Shown: piece by piece, positions 35,825 to 45,159 of the stretch
How positions within the stretch are numbered: the stretch's first letter is position 1
How the letters are laid out: every line of letters starts with the position of its first letter
From: Bombiscardovia asteroides_K
GTDB lineage: Bacteria > Actinomycetota > Actinomycetes > Actinomycetales > Bifidobacteriaceae
NCBI RefSeq assembly: GCF_048001765.1
Contig: NZ_CP181447.1
Coordinates: 1,426,001-1,490,000, forward strand
Reading direction: 5' to 3'
Length of the DNA stretch: 64,000 bases
Notes under the pieces: generated by a model
Database searches by the model: none
Told to the model about the DNA's origin: nothing
What the model saw: only the letters and a program-made list of their open reading frames with translations
Translations under genes and position numbers: made by a program

Positions 35825-36699
35825 TGGGCCACACCCTCGTCGATGACCTCCACCGTGCGCAGCCCCTCCCAACGGAAGCGGGGCCGTCCCAGGTTCGGCC
35901 TGGCCAGGACATCCACTGTATGCGAGATGCCTCCTTTGAGGACCAGCCGCCACTCCACATGCTGGCGCGCCCACACATACGACACCTGGCACTCGTCCAG
36001 GCCGTCGCCCATATCCTGATCGTCGACCACAGGCATCGTGTAGAAGCTGCCCACCTTCTCCCCGCCGACGCTCGCGCGGAAGGTAAAACGCACGGTGACC
36101 AGCCGGTCCGTGGGCATCATCCGCGTCACCGTCGGAGCCTGCGGCCACCAATCGGTGGACCAGTCCTGATCGACCGTGCTCGTGTTGCTCCCGTAGCCGA
36201 TGCGACCCATCCGAGCCCCATACGGGATCGCATAGTCCACATCCCCGTACGCCATGGCCGATGCGGTGCTCATCGCCCCGGCAGGCAGCATCCGGTAGCC
36301 GACCACCAGGCCCCCGGCCTCCACCTCCGGAGGCTGCGGGCTGGCCGAAGGCTCCCCCTGGGCCACCTTCACATGCACACGGTTATCCGGCTGGCCCGTA
36401 TAGGCGATGATGTAGACCGCATCGATCCGCGGATAGGCCGAATCGCCCGCAGCCACGGCATTCTCCGTATACGGGCTGCCTGCACCATCCCACCAGGCGA
36501 TGCTCATCCCGTCCGCATCCCCCATGGAGCACACGGCGGCACCCGGGCTGACCCCGTAGCGCAGATCCTGACGGCCCGACACCACCAGGCCCGACACCAC
36601 GCCCGGGCTCTCCCACTGGGAGGCGATCACCCTCCGGTGGGTCAGCGCATCACACCCCTGCCCCTCGCTGTCCGGGGCCACACCCAAAGCTGTAGACAT
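35821..36699 (-). CDS. Tail tip or baseplate protein of unknown family
   Basis: A 292-residue, beta-rich acidic protein without a domain that I recognise. The motif DSAYPRIDAVYIIAYTG resembles the central part of small baseplate wedge-like proteins in other siphophages (AYPRIDxVV). It lies between distal tail and Gp37-like genes, coupled to the latter by 4 bases. Confidence 0.6.
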   Translation of the reverse strand: MSTALGVAPDSEGQGCDALTHRRVIASQWESPGVVSGLVVSGRQDLRYGVSPGAAVCSMGDADGMSIAWWDGAGSPYTENAVAAGDSAYPRIDAVYIIAYTGQPDNRVHVKVAQGEPSASPQPPEVEAGGLVVGYRMLPAGAMSTASAMAYGDVDYAIPYGARMGRIGYGSNTSTVDQDWSTDWWPQAPTVTRMMPTDRLVTVRFTFRASVGGEKVGSFYTMPVVDDQDMGDGLDECQVSYVWARQHVEWRLVLKGGISHTVDVLARPNLGRPRFRWEGLRTVEVIDEGVAQ

Positions 36700-36710
36700 A
36701 GATCACTCCT

Positions 36711-37586
36711 CTATAAATACGTGTCACGGACGCTCACGGTCGCCCAGCCCGAGCCGGGAGACATCAGCTGCACCGACAAAGACCCCATCGGCGGGATCGA
36801 TGGGAAGCCTCGGCGTGTGAGCCGCCTGCTCACATCCACGCCCCCCATGGACGCCGTCTGCGTCCGGCAATCCAAAACCAGCGGGACACGGCCCACGCTC
36901 CCCGACCACTGCACCGCCTTTCCGTCCGAACCCACCAGGAGCACCCCGTCAGGCATCGGGCCCGTCACCGTGATCACCGGATACGCCGTGGCCGAGCCGG
37001 CATTGCGCAGCAGGGCCACACTCTGCGGGGAGCCCGCATCAGCCCCATACGAGAGCGGATAGGCCAGGCCCAGACCCTTCTCCCCGTAATAGAGGCCCCC
37101 AGAAGAGGAGGACACGGGGAAAAGCTGCACATCCGTCGACCGCCAGGACAAGCGCTCAGGACGCCGGCACAGGACGGTGATCAGGCCCGTATCGGTCTGC
37201 ATGGCCATGTTTTGCGGAGCCTTGTCGGGGAGCACCTGCAGCACTTCGCCCACCTGGTAGGTGTCCTCGGGGGGGTCCACGACCCGCAGGCGGACCAGCC
37301 GGTGCGTCAAAGCGCCAAGCATGCCGCGCAGATGCTCCAGCCTGCCCCGGTCGCCGGCCAGCAGCCGGTAGGAGATGGGCACGGTGCGGGCCCCGTAGGC
37401 GATGTCCGACTCGCCCACATCATGGTCGCCGTCACCCCACTTGCGGGGCGCGGCCTCCGTTCGCGACTCAGGAGTGCCATACCAGCCGTCGATCTCCCGC
37501 AGGATCATCTCCCGGTCACCGTCATCCCCGTACAGGCGGCACAGCTCCTTATCGCCGCTTTGCGGGTAGAGGATCACCGTGCTCAC
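36711..37586 (-). CDS. Distal tail protein
   Basis: A 291-residue protein placed right after the tape measure gene, the standard position of Dit. It has a beta-rich N-terminal domain forming a ring interface and the phrase GSATAYPVITVTGP typical of the Dit C-terminal domain. The start overlaps the tape measure stop codon by 4 bases. Confidence 0.75.
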   Translation of the reverse strand: MSTVILYPQSGDKELCRLYGDDGDREMILREIDGWYGTPESRTEAAPRKWGDGDHDVGESDIAYGARTVPISYRLLAGDRGRLEHLRGMLGALTHRLVRLRVVDPPEDTYQVGEVLQVLPDKAPQNMAMQTDTGLITVLCRRPERLSWRSTDVQLFPVSSSSGGLYYGEKGLGLAYPLSYGADAGSPQSVALLRNAGSATAYPVITVTGPMPDGVLLVGSDGKAVQWSGSVGRVPLVLDCRTQTASMGGVDVSRRLTRRGFPSIPPMGSLSVQLMSPGSGWATVSVRDTYL

Positions 37587-40500
37587 AGCATCCCCCCTCT
37601 CCTCAGCAGGCCGAGGGTCGCGTGACGCACCCTGGCCGAATCCAAAGCCGACTGCGCGTAAGGATCCTGCACCACATGCTGGTGGAAAGTGACCGGCTGC
37701 TCATACACAATCCGCGGCTCCTGCTGGGCCGGCAGCGGCAGGTTGGCGGGAAGCGGCGTGGCCTCGTACTTCTGCACGTAGCCTCCGGTCGCATACCGCT
37801 GCCAGTTGATGGCGTTGAGCATCTCCGTGCCGTACTGGCGGACTGCGGCAGCTCGTATCACGTACTCCCCGTTGGACAGGCGGGCCGGGATGTCATCGCT
37901 GGTGCCCGTCCCAGGCCCGGTGATCAGACCGCCGACCGCATGACCACCGGTGGCGCTGATGTTGACGTGGAAGACCTTGCCCAGAATGCTGTTGACGACG
38001 CTCCAGAAGCCGCTCGCCTCAGCCCCCACATGCACTGTCTTGTCTTTGATGGTGGCGTTGTCGACTGCTTTTCTGACAGCCATGAACGGCCCGTCATTGC
38101 CGGAGATCACGCCGGTCTTGGGGTCGATCTTCCACCCGTTGGACTGGGCGATCTTCTTCCAGTGGTCACTGTTGTCGCCCTTCAGCTGGCCGGTCTTGGT
38201 GTCGATGGTCGCCCCGTTGGCCAGGGCGAGCGCCATGTCGTACTGGTGCTTGTCCAGGGTCAGCTTGGAGTGCTTGTCGTCGATCTTCGCGCCGGTCACC
38301 TCATGGATGGCCATCATGGCATCCTTGTTCTTGCCGGTGATCTGGATGGTCTTGCCGTCGGGCAGCCCCTTGGCAGCCAGACCCACCTGCTTGAGGGTCT
38401 TCGATGCCTGGTCCTGTATCTTGAGGGGCTTGGCATTAGCTTTTTCAATCTGGGATACCAGATCCTTGACCCGTCCCGAGGACAGGCCCACGGAGTCGGC
38501 GAAAGCTGCGGCGTCGCCGTCGCTCATGCCCATGGCTTTCGCATAGGCGATGACCTTCTGCCGGCCCTGCTCCATGACCTGGCTGACCTTGTCGATGCCT
38601 TCACCGTCGCGGGCGTGCGCTTCGGCGGATTGCTGGGCCGCTTCCACCAGTCCTCTCAGTGCATCCCTGTTGGCCTGCCCTTTGGCGGTGTTCTTATCCA
38701 GAGTCACGCCGTTCTTCTTCACTGCCTCGTCGGCTGCGGATACTGCTTTGCCCCACTTGGTGTCCGCGTCAAAAGCCGACAGTTTGAAGCCGTAGTACTG
38801 TTTGAGCGCGTCCACAGCCTCGCCAAGCGCGGAGGATTCCTCGTCCAGCCCTTTGCTGGAGGCACCAAGCTGGGTGGAGAGGATGGATGATGCGTCGGCG
38901 GCTTTCTGGGTCTGCTCGGCTGACTGGCCTTGCGCCTGGGCGTGCTGGCCGGCCGCGTCGGCGGCCTTCTTGTCGCTGGCTGCCAGTTCGTCCTTGCCTT
39001 CCTTGTTGCGTTTCGTCTCTTCCGTGGAGTTCTTGTACTCCCTGGTCAGCTGGGAGAGCTTGGTCTGGCCCTCGGTGATGACCCCGTAGTACTGGCTGCC
39101 GGACTGCTTATTGGCCTCCAACGCCTTGTTGACCTGGTTGATGGCATCCTTGTCGCCCTGTATGGCTCGGGCGAAAGTGCCGGCGCTGATCCCGCAGGCC
39201 TGAAGCATGTCGTCAAGAGTATGGAAACCCGTGTCGACGTATTGCACCCAGCCCCAGTCGACGTTGTTACCGCTGGTGATCATGTCGACGAGCTTTTCGC
39301 TGGCATCCCCGCCTTCGGCCATGGCCTGGGTCAGCTCATCCTGCGCGGCCTTGGCCTGGGCCGCGTGCTTAGCGAAAACATCAAGCACGGCTCCGGCAAC
39401 ACCGAGAGCGATCCCCCATTTCCCGCCGAGTAGGTCGACGAGGCCGCTACCGGCGCTTTTGAGTGCGCCCATACGCAGGGCTGAGCCGCTGGTGGCGGTC
39501 CCCACGCGGCGCATCTGCTCCTCATAGGTGAGCGTGGACAGTTTGATCTGCTCCACCGCCGAGCCGAAATTGCCCATGGCGGCCTGCACACGCTGCACCG
39601 GGTCCACGACCAGGCCGAAGCTGCGGCTCAGCGCGCTGGTGCTCTGCGCCGTCTGGCCGAAGACCTTGTGCAGGCCCACTCCGGCACCGGCGGCCAATCC
39701 GAGCATGACGACCGTCTGCTGCACAGGGGCGGGCAGGTCGCCGAATGCGGTCACCAGGCTGGTGACCGACTGGATGACGCTGCGGATGGGCCCGTTGGCC
39801 CCGGACCCGATCTTGATCAGGGAAGTCTCAACTGCGCCGCCGAATTGTTCGACATCGCCTTTGAGGTTGTCGGTCAGCGCTGCGGCCTGCTTGGCTGCGA
39901 AGCCCTGTTGGTTGACCTGCCTGGTGAACTTGCTGACTCCTTCGGCACCCTGCTCGTAGAGGGTGTTGCCCACGCTCATGGCCGCGTTCGAGAACAGTAC
40001 GCCCATGGCGTTGGCCCGCTGTTCGGGGGTTAGGGCGGCCAGCTTCTCCTTGAGCTGGCCGGCGAAATTTGCCAAGCCAACGAAGTTGCCCTGACTGTCG
40101 TACATGCTGATGCCCAGCTGCTGCATCTCGGCCTTGGCTGGACCGGAGGCGCTGGTCAGGCCGATCAGCGCGGATCTGAGCTGCGTGCCAGCATCGGAGC
40201 CGACGATGCCCTGGGAGGCCATCATGGTGATGGCTCCGGTGGTGTCCTCGATGCTCATGCCCAGCTGGCTTGCGGTCGTGCCCACCATCTTCAAAGCCTC
40301 GCCCATGTCGGAGACCCCGCCCTGGGCTGTGTTCGCGCCGGCTGCCAGCAGGTCGGCCACATGGCTGGCCTGGTTGCCCTGCAGGCCGAACTCGTTGAGG
40401 GCGGATGCAGTGAGTTCGGCGGCGTCGGCGACGCCCATCTGCCCGGAGGCGGCCAGGTCGAGGGCACCGTCCAGTCCGCCCTGGAGGATGTCCGTCGTGG

Positions 40501-40879
40501 ATACGCCGGCCTTGGCCAGCTCGTTGATCGCGTCGGCGGACTCGGTGGCGCTGTACACGGTGCGTGCCCCGGCCTCCAGGGCCGCATCCCTGAGCCTGCC
40601 CATTGTGGCGGCGGAAGCGCCGGTGTTGGCCTGCACGGCGCTCATTGACTGGTCGAAATCAGCGAAGGCCTTGACGGCTGCCACGCCAATGGCGGCACTC
40701 AGAGCGCCCACGCCCAGGGCCACCTTCTGACCCATGGCGGAGAACCGCTCGCCCTTGCTCATGGGGCGTTCCAGGGCTGTGGACAGCTCCGTGGCGGAGG
40801 CTGAGGCGGCCTGCATCTTGGCGGTGTAGTCCGTGCTGTCCGCCATGAGCCTGATGACGATGTTCTGGTTGAGCGCCAC
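37583..40879 (-). CDS. Tail tape measure protein (TP901 type)
   Basis: At 1098 residues it sets tail length. Residues 50-290 match the TP901 core (FADFDQSMSAVQANTGASAA, ATESADAINELAKAG, AASQLGMS-like turns), hydrophobic helices lie around 370-400 and 490-515, and a lysine/alanine-rich helical region follows. A domain near 1000-1050 contains GHAVGGLITGPGTGTSDDIPA, a motif often found at the end of these proteins. By the rule of about 1.5 angstroms per residue the tail would be roughly 160 nm. Confidence 0.92.
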   Translation of the reverse strand: MALNQNIVIRLMADSTDYTAKMQAASASATELSTALERPMSKGERFSAMGQKVALGVGALSAAIGVAAVKAFADFDQSMSAVQANTGASAATMGRLRDAALEAGARTVYSATESADAINELAKAGVSTTDILQGGLDGALDLAASGQMGVADAAELTASALNEFGLQGNQASHVADLLAAGANTAQGGVSDMGEALKMVGTTASQLGMSIEDTTGAITMMASQGIVGSDAGTQLRSALIGLTSASGPAKAEMQQLGISMYDSQGNFVGLANFAGQLKEKLAALTPEQRANAMGVLFSNAAMSVGNTLYEQGAEGVSKFTRQVNQQGFAAKQAAALTDNLKGDVEQFGGAVETSLIKIGSGANGPIRSVIQSVTSLVTAFGDLPAPVQQTVVMLGLAAGAGVGLHKVFGQTAQSTSALSRSFGLVVDPVQRVQAAMGNFGSAVEQIKLSTLTYEEQMRRVGTATSGSALRMGALKSAGSGLVDLLGGKWGIALGVAGAVLDVFAKHAAQAKAAQDELTQAMAEGGDASEKLVDMITSGNNVDWGWVQYVDTGFHTLDDMLQACGISAGTFARAIQGDKDAINQVNKALEANKQSGSQYYGVITEGQTKLSQLTREYKNSTEETKRNKEGKDELAASDKKAADAAGQHAQAQGQSAEQTQKAADASSILSTQLGASSKGLDEESSALGEAVDALKQYYGFKLSAFDADTKWGKAVSAADEAVKKNGVTLDKNTAKGQANRDALRGLVEAAQQSAEAHARDGEGIDKVSQVMEQGRQKVIAYAKAMGMSDGDAAAFADSVGLSSGRVKDLVSQIEKANAKPLKIQDQASKTLKQVGLAAKGLPDGKTIQITGKNKDAMMAIHEVTGAKIDDKHSKLTLDKHQYDMALALANGATIDTKTGQLKGDNSDHWKKIAQSNGWKIDPKTGVISGNDGPFMAVRKAVDNATIKDKTVHVGAEASGFWSVVNSILGKVFHVNISATGGHAVGGLITGPGTGTSDDIPARLSNGEYVIRAAAVRQYGTEMLNAINWQRYATGGYVQKYEATPLPANLPLPAQQEPRIVYEQPVTFHQHVVQDPYAQSALDSARVRHATLGLLRRGGML

Positions 40880-40888
40880 GATGCACCT

Positions 40889-41275
40889 CTATCTGGGGTT
40901 GAGTCTGGTGGTCTGGGAGTTGGGGGCTTCGACCGTGCCCGATTGGGCGAACCGGTCCATGGCCAGTTCGCGCATCCGCCCCACATAGCAGGTGTCCACG
41001 GCGGCGTCCCTGAAGACGGTGGCGACGGCAACCTGGTCGTGACAAAATTCAATGTCCATGCCGCATACGGGGCACTTGTGGGCCCGCTCGTACGTGTCCA
41101 GGGCCATCATCCAGTCGCGTTCGTACTCGTCCCATTCGACGGGGTCGTCGGGGGTGGGCTGCCAGCCGAGCCAGCGCTTGTAGGAGATGCCCAGGCTGCG
41201 GGCCACGCGCAGCTGGGCCAGAACGTCGGGGTGGCGCGCGAGCCAGTCCGCTAGCCGATCAGGTCGCGCACCGCT
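40889..41275 (-). CDS. Tail assembly chaperone, frameshifted C-terminal part (gpT-like)
   Basis: This frame has no good start of its own; a GTG at 41206 is the first candidate. Continuous reading upstream meets the slippery heptamer at 41275-41281, where a -1 shift from the preceding gene joins it. The product would be a 277-residue fusion (149 + 128). The 128-residue part carries CPVCGMDIEFC, a possible metal site. It precedes the tape measure gene by 10 bp, as gpGT does in lambda-like phages. Confidence 0.8.
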   Translation of the reverse strand, partial: SGARPDRLADWLARHPDVLAQLRVARSLGISYKRWLGWQPTPDDPVEWDEYERDWMMALDTYERAHKCPVCGMDIEFCHDQVAVATVFRDAAVDTCYVGRMRELAMDRFAQSGTVEAPNSQTTRLNPR

Positions 41276-41721
41276 TTTGGGAGCGCGTCGATTGGGGTGT
41301 TGAGGGTCTGGATGGTCTGGATCAGGTCGGCCACCTGGATGTCGGTCAGCGAGCCTGTCAGCCCGGCCAGGTCCTCCCCGCCCAGGTCGATGTCCTCACC
41401 GTCCTTGTAGCGGGCTTTGACCAGCATGCGGGGCACCGCATCGGCGACCATGCCCTGCAGGTCCTTGACGGCCCGGTCGCCCTTGACCTGCGTATGGTCG
41501 ATGACGATCGCGTTCCAAGGACTGGAGGGCAGGCCCCGGAGGGTGAGCACCAGGGTGCTTCTGTCCAGGTCCCTGACCATGCCGGCCAGACGCTCCTTGT
41601 CCTGCTTGTTTGGCTTGTCCTGGGCGTTGATCCGGTTGCTCAGGTCGATGATGTCGCTCATCAGCTGCAGGTCGGTGACGATCTCCACATCCCTGGTGAT
41701 GGGCTTGACGGCGATAGGCAT
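41251..41721 (-). CDS. Tail assembly chaperone, N-terminal product (gpG-like)
   Basis: A 156-residue protein in the position of gpG, between the major tail and tape measure genes. It is helical and charged, as expected. Most ribosomes should end at the TAG at 41253, eight codons past the slippery site. Confidence 0.78.
   Translation of the reverse strand: MPIAVKPITRDVEIVTDLQLMSDIIDLSNRINAQDKPNKQDKERLAGMVRDLDRSTLVLTLRGLPSSPWNAIVIDHTQVKGDRAVKDLQGMVADAVPRMLVKARYKDGEDIDLGGEDLAGLTGSLTDIQVADLIQTIQTLNTPIDALPKAVRDLIG
41275..41281 (-). promoter_or_regulatory. Slippery heptamer C CCA AAA for -1 frameshift
   Basis: In the gpG frame the codons read CTC CCA AAA GCG; CCCAAAA has the X XXY YYZ form. After -1 slippage the frame continues without a stop into the gpT-like frame to 40889. 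The location, 22 bases before the gpG stop codon, is typical of tail chaperone frameshift sites. Confidence 0.8.
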
Positions 41722-41772
41722 GCGTGCTCCTCAAAAAGATATGTAATGTGCTCCCGGAAACGGTTGGAAGGT

Positions 41773-41805
41773 CCCCGCATGGCCGGAGCACAGGGTCATG
41801 CGGGG
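41773..41805 (-). other. 9-bp hairpin between tail tube and chaperone genes
   Basis: CCCCGCATG (41773-41781) and CATGCGGGG (41797-41805) form a perfect stem with a 15-nt loop just after the major tail gene stop. No U-run follows on the minus strand. It may lower chaperone expression relative to the abundant tail tube protein. Confidence 0.55.
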
Positions 41806-41818
41806 AAGCATCATTTGG

Positions 41819-42403
41819 TCAGGCCGTGGCCGTGACGGTGGCGGTCTCGTCCTGGGAGCCGGGCGCGACCGAGAAGCTGATGGTGCTCATCATGCGGGCA
41901 TTGTCCGCGTGGGCCACGGGGGTGGCGATGCCGATCACGGTCTTGAACACGGATACCTTCTGGCCGGCCTTGTATGCGGCCTGGCCTGCGCCTCTGCGGC
42001 GCACCAGATACCCCTTGGTCCCCTTGACCAGGGTCTCTATGGCGGCGTTGGCATAGCCCTCGTTGTTGACGTTGTTGATCACCTGCAGGGACCCGCCGTC
42101 GTACTTTTCGGCTCCCGGGATCTCGCCCACGTCGGCGGAGGCTTCGCGGTCGTCCTTGATGCTCTCCTGCGTGTGGTTGAGTTTCCACCCGGTCGAGGTC
42201 AGGTATGCGGAGACGTTCAGGTTCCCTTCGGCGTTGAGCTCGGCCTCGGTGGGCTTGGTCATGTCCTTGATGCTTCCGTGGCCGGGCACGAAGGTGGTCA
42301 GGATGTTGCCGTCCTCGAGGATCGCGGCAGGCAGCCCCGTCTCCTCGTTGACAGCCGGGGTGGTCGTGGTGGTGTTTTCGTTGGTATCAGTGGTGTCAGG
42401 CAT
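41819..42403 (-). CDS. Major tail tube protein
   Basis: A 194-residue protein with a Thr-rich N-terminus and beta strands with TSTGWKLNHTQES and VINNVNNEGYANAAIETLVKG-like segments, matching actinophage tail tube proteins. It lies before the chaperone pair. It is flanked by a terminator upstream and a hairpin downstream, suggesting a separate high-level transcript. Confidence 0.75.
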   Translation of the reverse strand: MPDTTDTNENTTTTTPAVNEETGLPAAILEDGNILTTFVPGHGSIKDMTKPTEAELNAEGNLNVSAYLTSTGWKLNHTQESIKDDREASADVGEIPGAEKYDGGSLQVINNVNNEGYANAAIETLVKGTKGYLVRRRGAGQAAYKAGQKVSVFKTVIGIATPVAHADNARMMSTISFSVAPGSQDETATVTATA

Positions 42404-42437
42404 GGGTGCCTCCAGATTGTTTATTGGGTTTGGATAT

Positions 42438-42463
42438 GAAAAAGCCCCGCGGGCGAGCGGGGC
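42438..42463 (-). terminator. Terminator upstream of the major tail gene
   Basis: On the minus strand GCCCCGC-TCGCCC-GCGGGGC is followed by TTTTTC. It lies 10 bp after the tail-terminator gene stop and before the tail tube gene. Confidence 0.8.
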
Positions 42464-42472
42464 GAATGCTGG

Positions 42473-42868
42473 TCAGCTGGTCCAGGCGAAGCGCCAGGTG
42501 AGCACACGCATGAGGAAGGGGATGGATGTCTTCGGGTCGGTCAGTTCGGCCGCATACAGACCGGAATCCTGGTCGGGGATCAGCCTGCTGATCCTCCGGT
42601 CGGCGGGCATGGCACCGTCCAGGGCGGCTTTGAGCCGGTCCATGGCGATGCTGATGCCGTCGCCCTGACGGCCGACGACACGGATGTCGAGCACCCCATC
42701 ATGGGAGACGGCATGCAGGTCCTCGGCCCCGCTGCGACCGGTCTCGGAGACGCGCACCACTATCCAGGGCGGGCTCTGCCCGGTGGCCACGTCCTCATAT
42801 ACTTTCCACCCGGGCATGTCCGGCACCAGGGCCATGACGGCTTGTCTTACCTCCACGGTCCGGCTCAT
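42473..42868 (-). CDS. Tail terminator-like protein
   Basis: A 131-residue alpha/beta protein starting MSRTVEVRQAVMALVPD. The pattern of a helix, WIVVRVSE strand and DIRVVGRQGD strand resembles phage tail terminators (gpU-like), and the gene lies between the HK97 gp10-like gene and the tail tube gene. Start overlaps the previous stop by 4 bases. Confidence 0.6.
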   Translation of the reverse strand: MSRTVEVRQAVMALVPDMPGWKVYEDVATGQSPPWIVVRVSETGRSGAEDLHAVSHDGVLDIRVVGRQGDGISIAMDRLKAALDGAMPADRRISRLIPDQDSGLYAAELTDPKTSIPFLMRVLTWRFAWTS

Positions 42869-43236
42869 AGCTTGGACGCCGCCTCTCTGACATACCGGGC
42901 GGTCGGCTCCAGCTCGTCAGCGCCATGCTCGTAAAAACGATGGTGGCCGCCTCCACGGCTGGTGCCGAAGAAGGCGATGTTGGCCAGGCTGGACGCGCCG
43001 CCCTGCTCGGGGCCGATGTCCGCCTCCACGACCGGTCCGCGTTCCCTCATGTCGTACCGGATGCGGATGCGGCGGAAGGCATGATTCTTGGAGGATTGCA
43101 GGTCCTCGCTCACGCTCTGCTTGATGTTCTGCGCCCCATGCTTGACCGCCGCAGCGACCAGCGTCTGGTTGCGCAGGGGCACGGCGGCGAGCGCCTTGGC
43201 CAGGTCCTCGACCTGGCTTACGTCGATGGTCGGCAT
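42865..43236 (-). CDS. HK97 gp10-like head-tail connector protein
   Basis: A 123-residue protein with an N-terminal helix (VEDLAKALAAVPLRNQTLVA), AAAVKHGAQNIKQ and a C-terminal FGTSRGGGHHRFYEHGADE segment, the pattern of gp10-family proteins that join head and tail. Order and length fit. Confidence 0.7.
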   Translation of the reverse strand: MPTIDVSQVEDLAKALAAVPLRNQTLVAAAVKHGAQNIKQSVSEDLQSSKNHAFRRIRIRYDMRERGPVVEADIGPEQGGASSLANIAFFGTSRGGGHHRFYEHGADELEPTARYVREAASKL

Positions 43237-43237
43237 G

Positions 43238-43672
43238 TCAGTCCTCCTCGGGTATCTCCTGCACGTTCCAACGTCTGGCTGTCGCCAGGGTCTTCTCGGA
43301 TTGCATGTTGACCAGGCGCATGCACCTGCCCTTCAGGTCCGGATCACGGGAGTCGACCACCAGGGCCACATCCTTCTCCCGCAGTCCAGTGGCGCTGATG
43401 GGCAGGTGCAGGTAGAGGCTCCATTCGAGGACGAGACCGCCCGCGTTGGAGGAGTCGCCGGAAGCGGTGGTTGTCTGGGAGGCCATGCCTCCGGAGGTCT
43501 GCACCTTGCCCGGCCCCTCGTACAGCACCTCGCCGGTGGGTGTCTCCGCGCCGGTCACCGGGTCCACATCTGGCTTTCCGGGCCGGGTGATGCGGATGGT
43601 GTCGGTCATGCGGCTTTCGGCGTAGGCGCGCAGCTTACCCATATCGGGCTGGCGGAACCGTCTTCTGGTCAT
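43238..43672 (-). CDS. Head-closure-type protein
   Basis: A 144-residue protein beginning MTRRRFRQPDMGKLRAYAE. It has a beta barrel-like pattern (DTIRITRPGKPDVDPVTG, a YEGPGKVQ strand, LPISATGLREKD) seen in head-completion/stopper proteins. It lies between the gp6-like connector and gp10-like genes. Confidence 0.6.
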   Translation of the reverse strand: MTRRRFRQPDMGKLRAYAESRMTDTIRITRPGKPDVDPVTGAETPTGEVLYEGPGKVQTSGGMASQTTTASGDSSNAGGLVLEWSLYLHLPISATGLREKDVALVVDSRDPDLKGRCMRLVNMQSEKTLATARRWNVQEIPEED

Positions 43673-43674
43673 GC

Positions 43675-44169
43675 TTACCCCGTGATTCTGGCGAAGAGGA
43701 ACCGGTCGCCGTCGTCCCAGTCTTGGCGCATGTCGCTGCTGGCGGCCTCTCCTCGGGTAGTGCCGATGACGCCGATGCCGGCGATGACCGGGGACTGCCT
43801 GGCGGTGAGCCTGGACAGGGTGGCTTTCTCGGTGGCGGTCAGGTACAGGCCCGACTCCTCCACTTTCCGGCTGCCCCCGTCCATGCCGTCGTCCGCCTGC
43901 AGGTTCCACTGGGTCTCCGCATTCGGATTGGTGTACATGCGTCCGGCGCAGGCCAGGCACACGTCCTGCAGCTCCTCGGGCAGATCATCGGGCAGTTTCC
44001 CGTCCTCGCCGGTCCAGTCTCGGCCGGTCTGGCTGCGGATCAGGTTGGATGCCGCCCGCAGGCACCGCTGGGCGCGTTTGCGGTCGGCATCGTCCTCATC
44101 GGCTGGGATGTCCTCTCCAAGCCATTCGGCCAGGTCTTCGGGCTCGGCAAAGGCCGGGCGCGTGCTCAC
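43675..44169 (-). CDS. Head-tail connector (gp6-like adaptor)
   Basis: A 164-residue protein starting with GTG that overlaps the capsid stop codon. The N-terminal helices (PEDLAEWLGEDIP, RAASNLIRSQTGRDW) match phage gp6/gp15-like adaptors that bind the portal. It lies directly after the capsid gene. Confidence 0.7.
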   Translation of the reverse strand: MSTRPAFAEPEDLAEWLGEDIPADEDDADRKRAQRCLRAASNLIRSQTGRDWTGEDGKLPDDLPEELQDVCLACAGRMYTNPNAETQWNLQADDGMDGGSRKVEESGLYLTATEKATLSRLTARQSPVIAGIGVIGTTRGEAASSDMRQDWDDGDRFLFARITG

Positions 44170-45149
44170 TTCGCGTCCTGGTCGCCGCCAGTGGCCTTCT
44201 TCGTGCCGGGCGCTGCCGGGGCTGCTGGGGTGACGAAGCCGGCGGGGTACTGCTGGCCCTTCTTCTTGACTCGGGTCAGCGGGTTGGCGACGGCGAAGCC
44301 GACGCGCATGACCACGCGCAGCGCCTGGGCGTCCTGCTGCATCAGGTTGTACACGACCTTGCCGTCCTCATCGGAGATGACGCCCTGGTCGAAAACCTGA
44401 TAGCGGATGTCCTGTCGGACGCCGTAGACGAATTTCGTCCAGTCGGCTCCCAGCAGGACAGCCTTGTCAGTGGTCCAAGCTCCGTTCATCACCTCGTTGA
44501 GCGGGTACCCGTACAGGGTGGACGGCTTGCCTTGAGCCAGGGAGGGCACGTAGATGGGGGTGCCGTTCGCATTGCGCAGGCCGGCAAGCTGCCAGCCGAA
44601 GCCGGGCATGGTGGCGAATCCATTGAGGGCGAACCCTGCTTCGCTGAGCTTACGGCCCAGCTTGGCGACATCGTCGGCGAGGTCCTTGCCGGTGCCTTCG
44701 GCGACATTGTTGTCTGCGGCTGTGGCTCCGGCGAGGATGTCGGTGCCCCAGGATGCTGGCTTGTCGATTCCGAAGATGGCGGCCTGGTCGACCTTCTTGC
44801 CCATGGCTTCGGCGATGAGCGGCTTGATGGTGTCCCAGAGGTTGATCTGGCTGTCGTCCACGACGCTGTCGGGGATGGGTACGATGACGGCCATCTCCTC
44901 GGCGGTCATGGTCACGTCCTCCCATCCGGTCTTGGTGGTCTGCTTGAGGCCACCCTCACTTACCCAGTAGGCGTCGGGCAGGGATGCCAGGACGGGCTGC
45001 TTGTCCTTCTTGGCGCTCATGGGCACTTTCTTCGCCCGCGTCATGATGACGGAGCTTTGCGGCATGGCCTGGATGATCTCCTTGCTTACCTGGTCGGGGA
45101 TCAGGGAGCCGGACAGGTCGTCGCGGGTGATTACGTTTGGTTCGCTCAT
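44166..45149 (-). CDS. Major capsid protein (HK97 fold)
   Basis: A 327-residue protein. The N-arm is followed by VPMSAKKDKQPVLASLPDAYWVSEGG, then TMTAEEMAVIVPIPDSVVDDS (E-loop and spine helix region, shown in parts) and a P-domain with AAIFGIDKPASWG, the pattern of HK97-type capsids in actinophages. No protease domain is fused; scaffold and MuF genes lie just upstream. Confidence 0.85.
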   Translation of the reverse strand: MSEPNVITRDDLSGSLIPDQVSKEIIQAMPQSSVIMTRAKKVPMSAKKDKQPVLASLPDAYWVSEGGLKQTTKTGWEDVTMTAEEMAVIVPIPDSVVDDSQINLWDTIKPLIAEAMGKKVDQAAIFGIDKPASWGTDILAGATAADNNVAEGTGKDLADDVAKLGRKLSEAGFALNGFATMPGFGWQLAGLRNANGTPIYVPSLAQGKPSTLYGYPLNEVMNGAWTTDKAVLLGADWTKFVYGVRQDIRYQVFDQGVISDEDGKVVYNLMQQDAQALRVVMRVGFAVANPLTRVKKKGQQYPAGFVTPAAPAAPGTKKATGGDQDAK

Positions 45150-45159
45150 TGGTTGTCTC

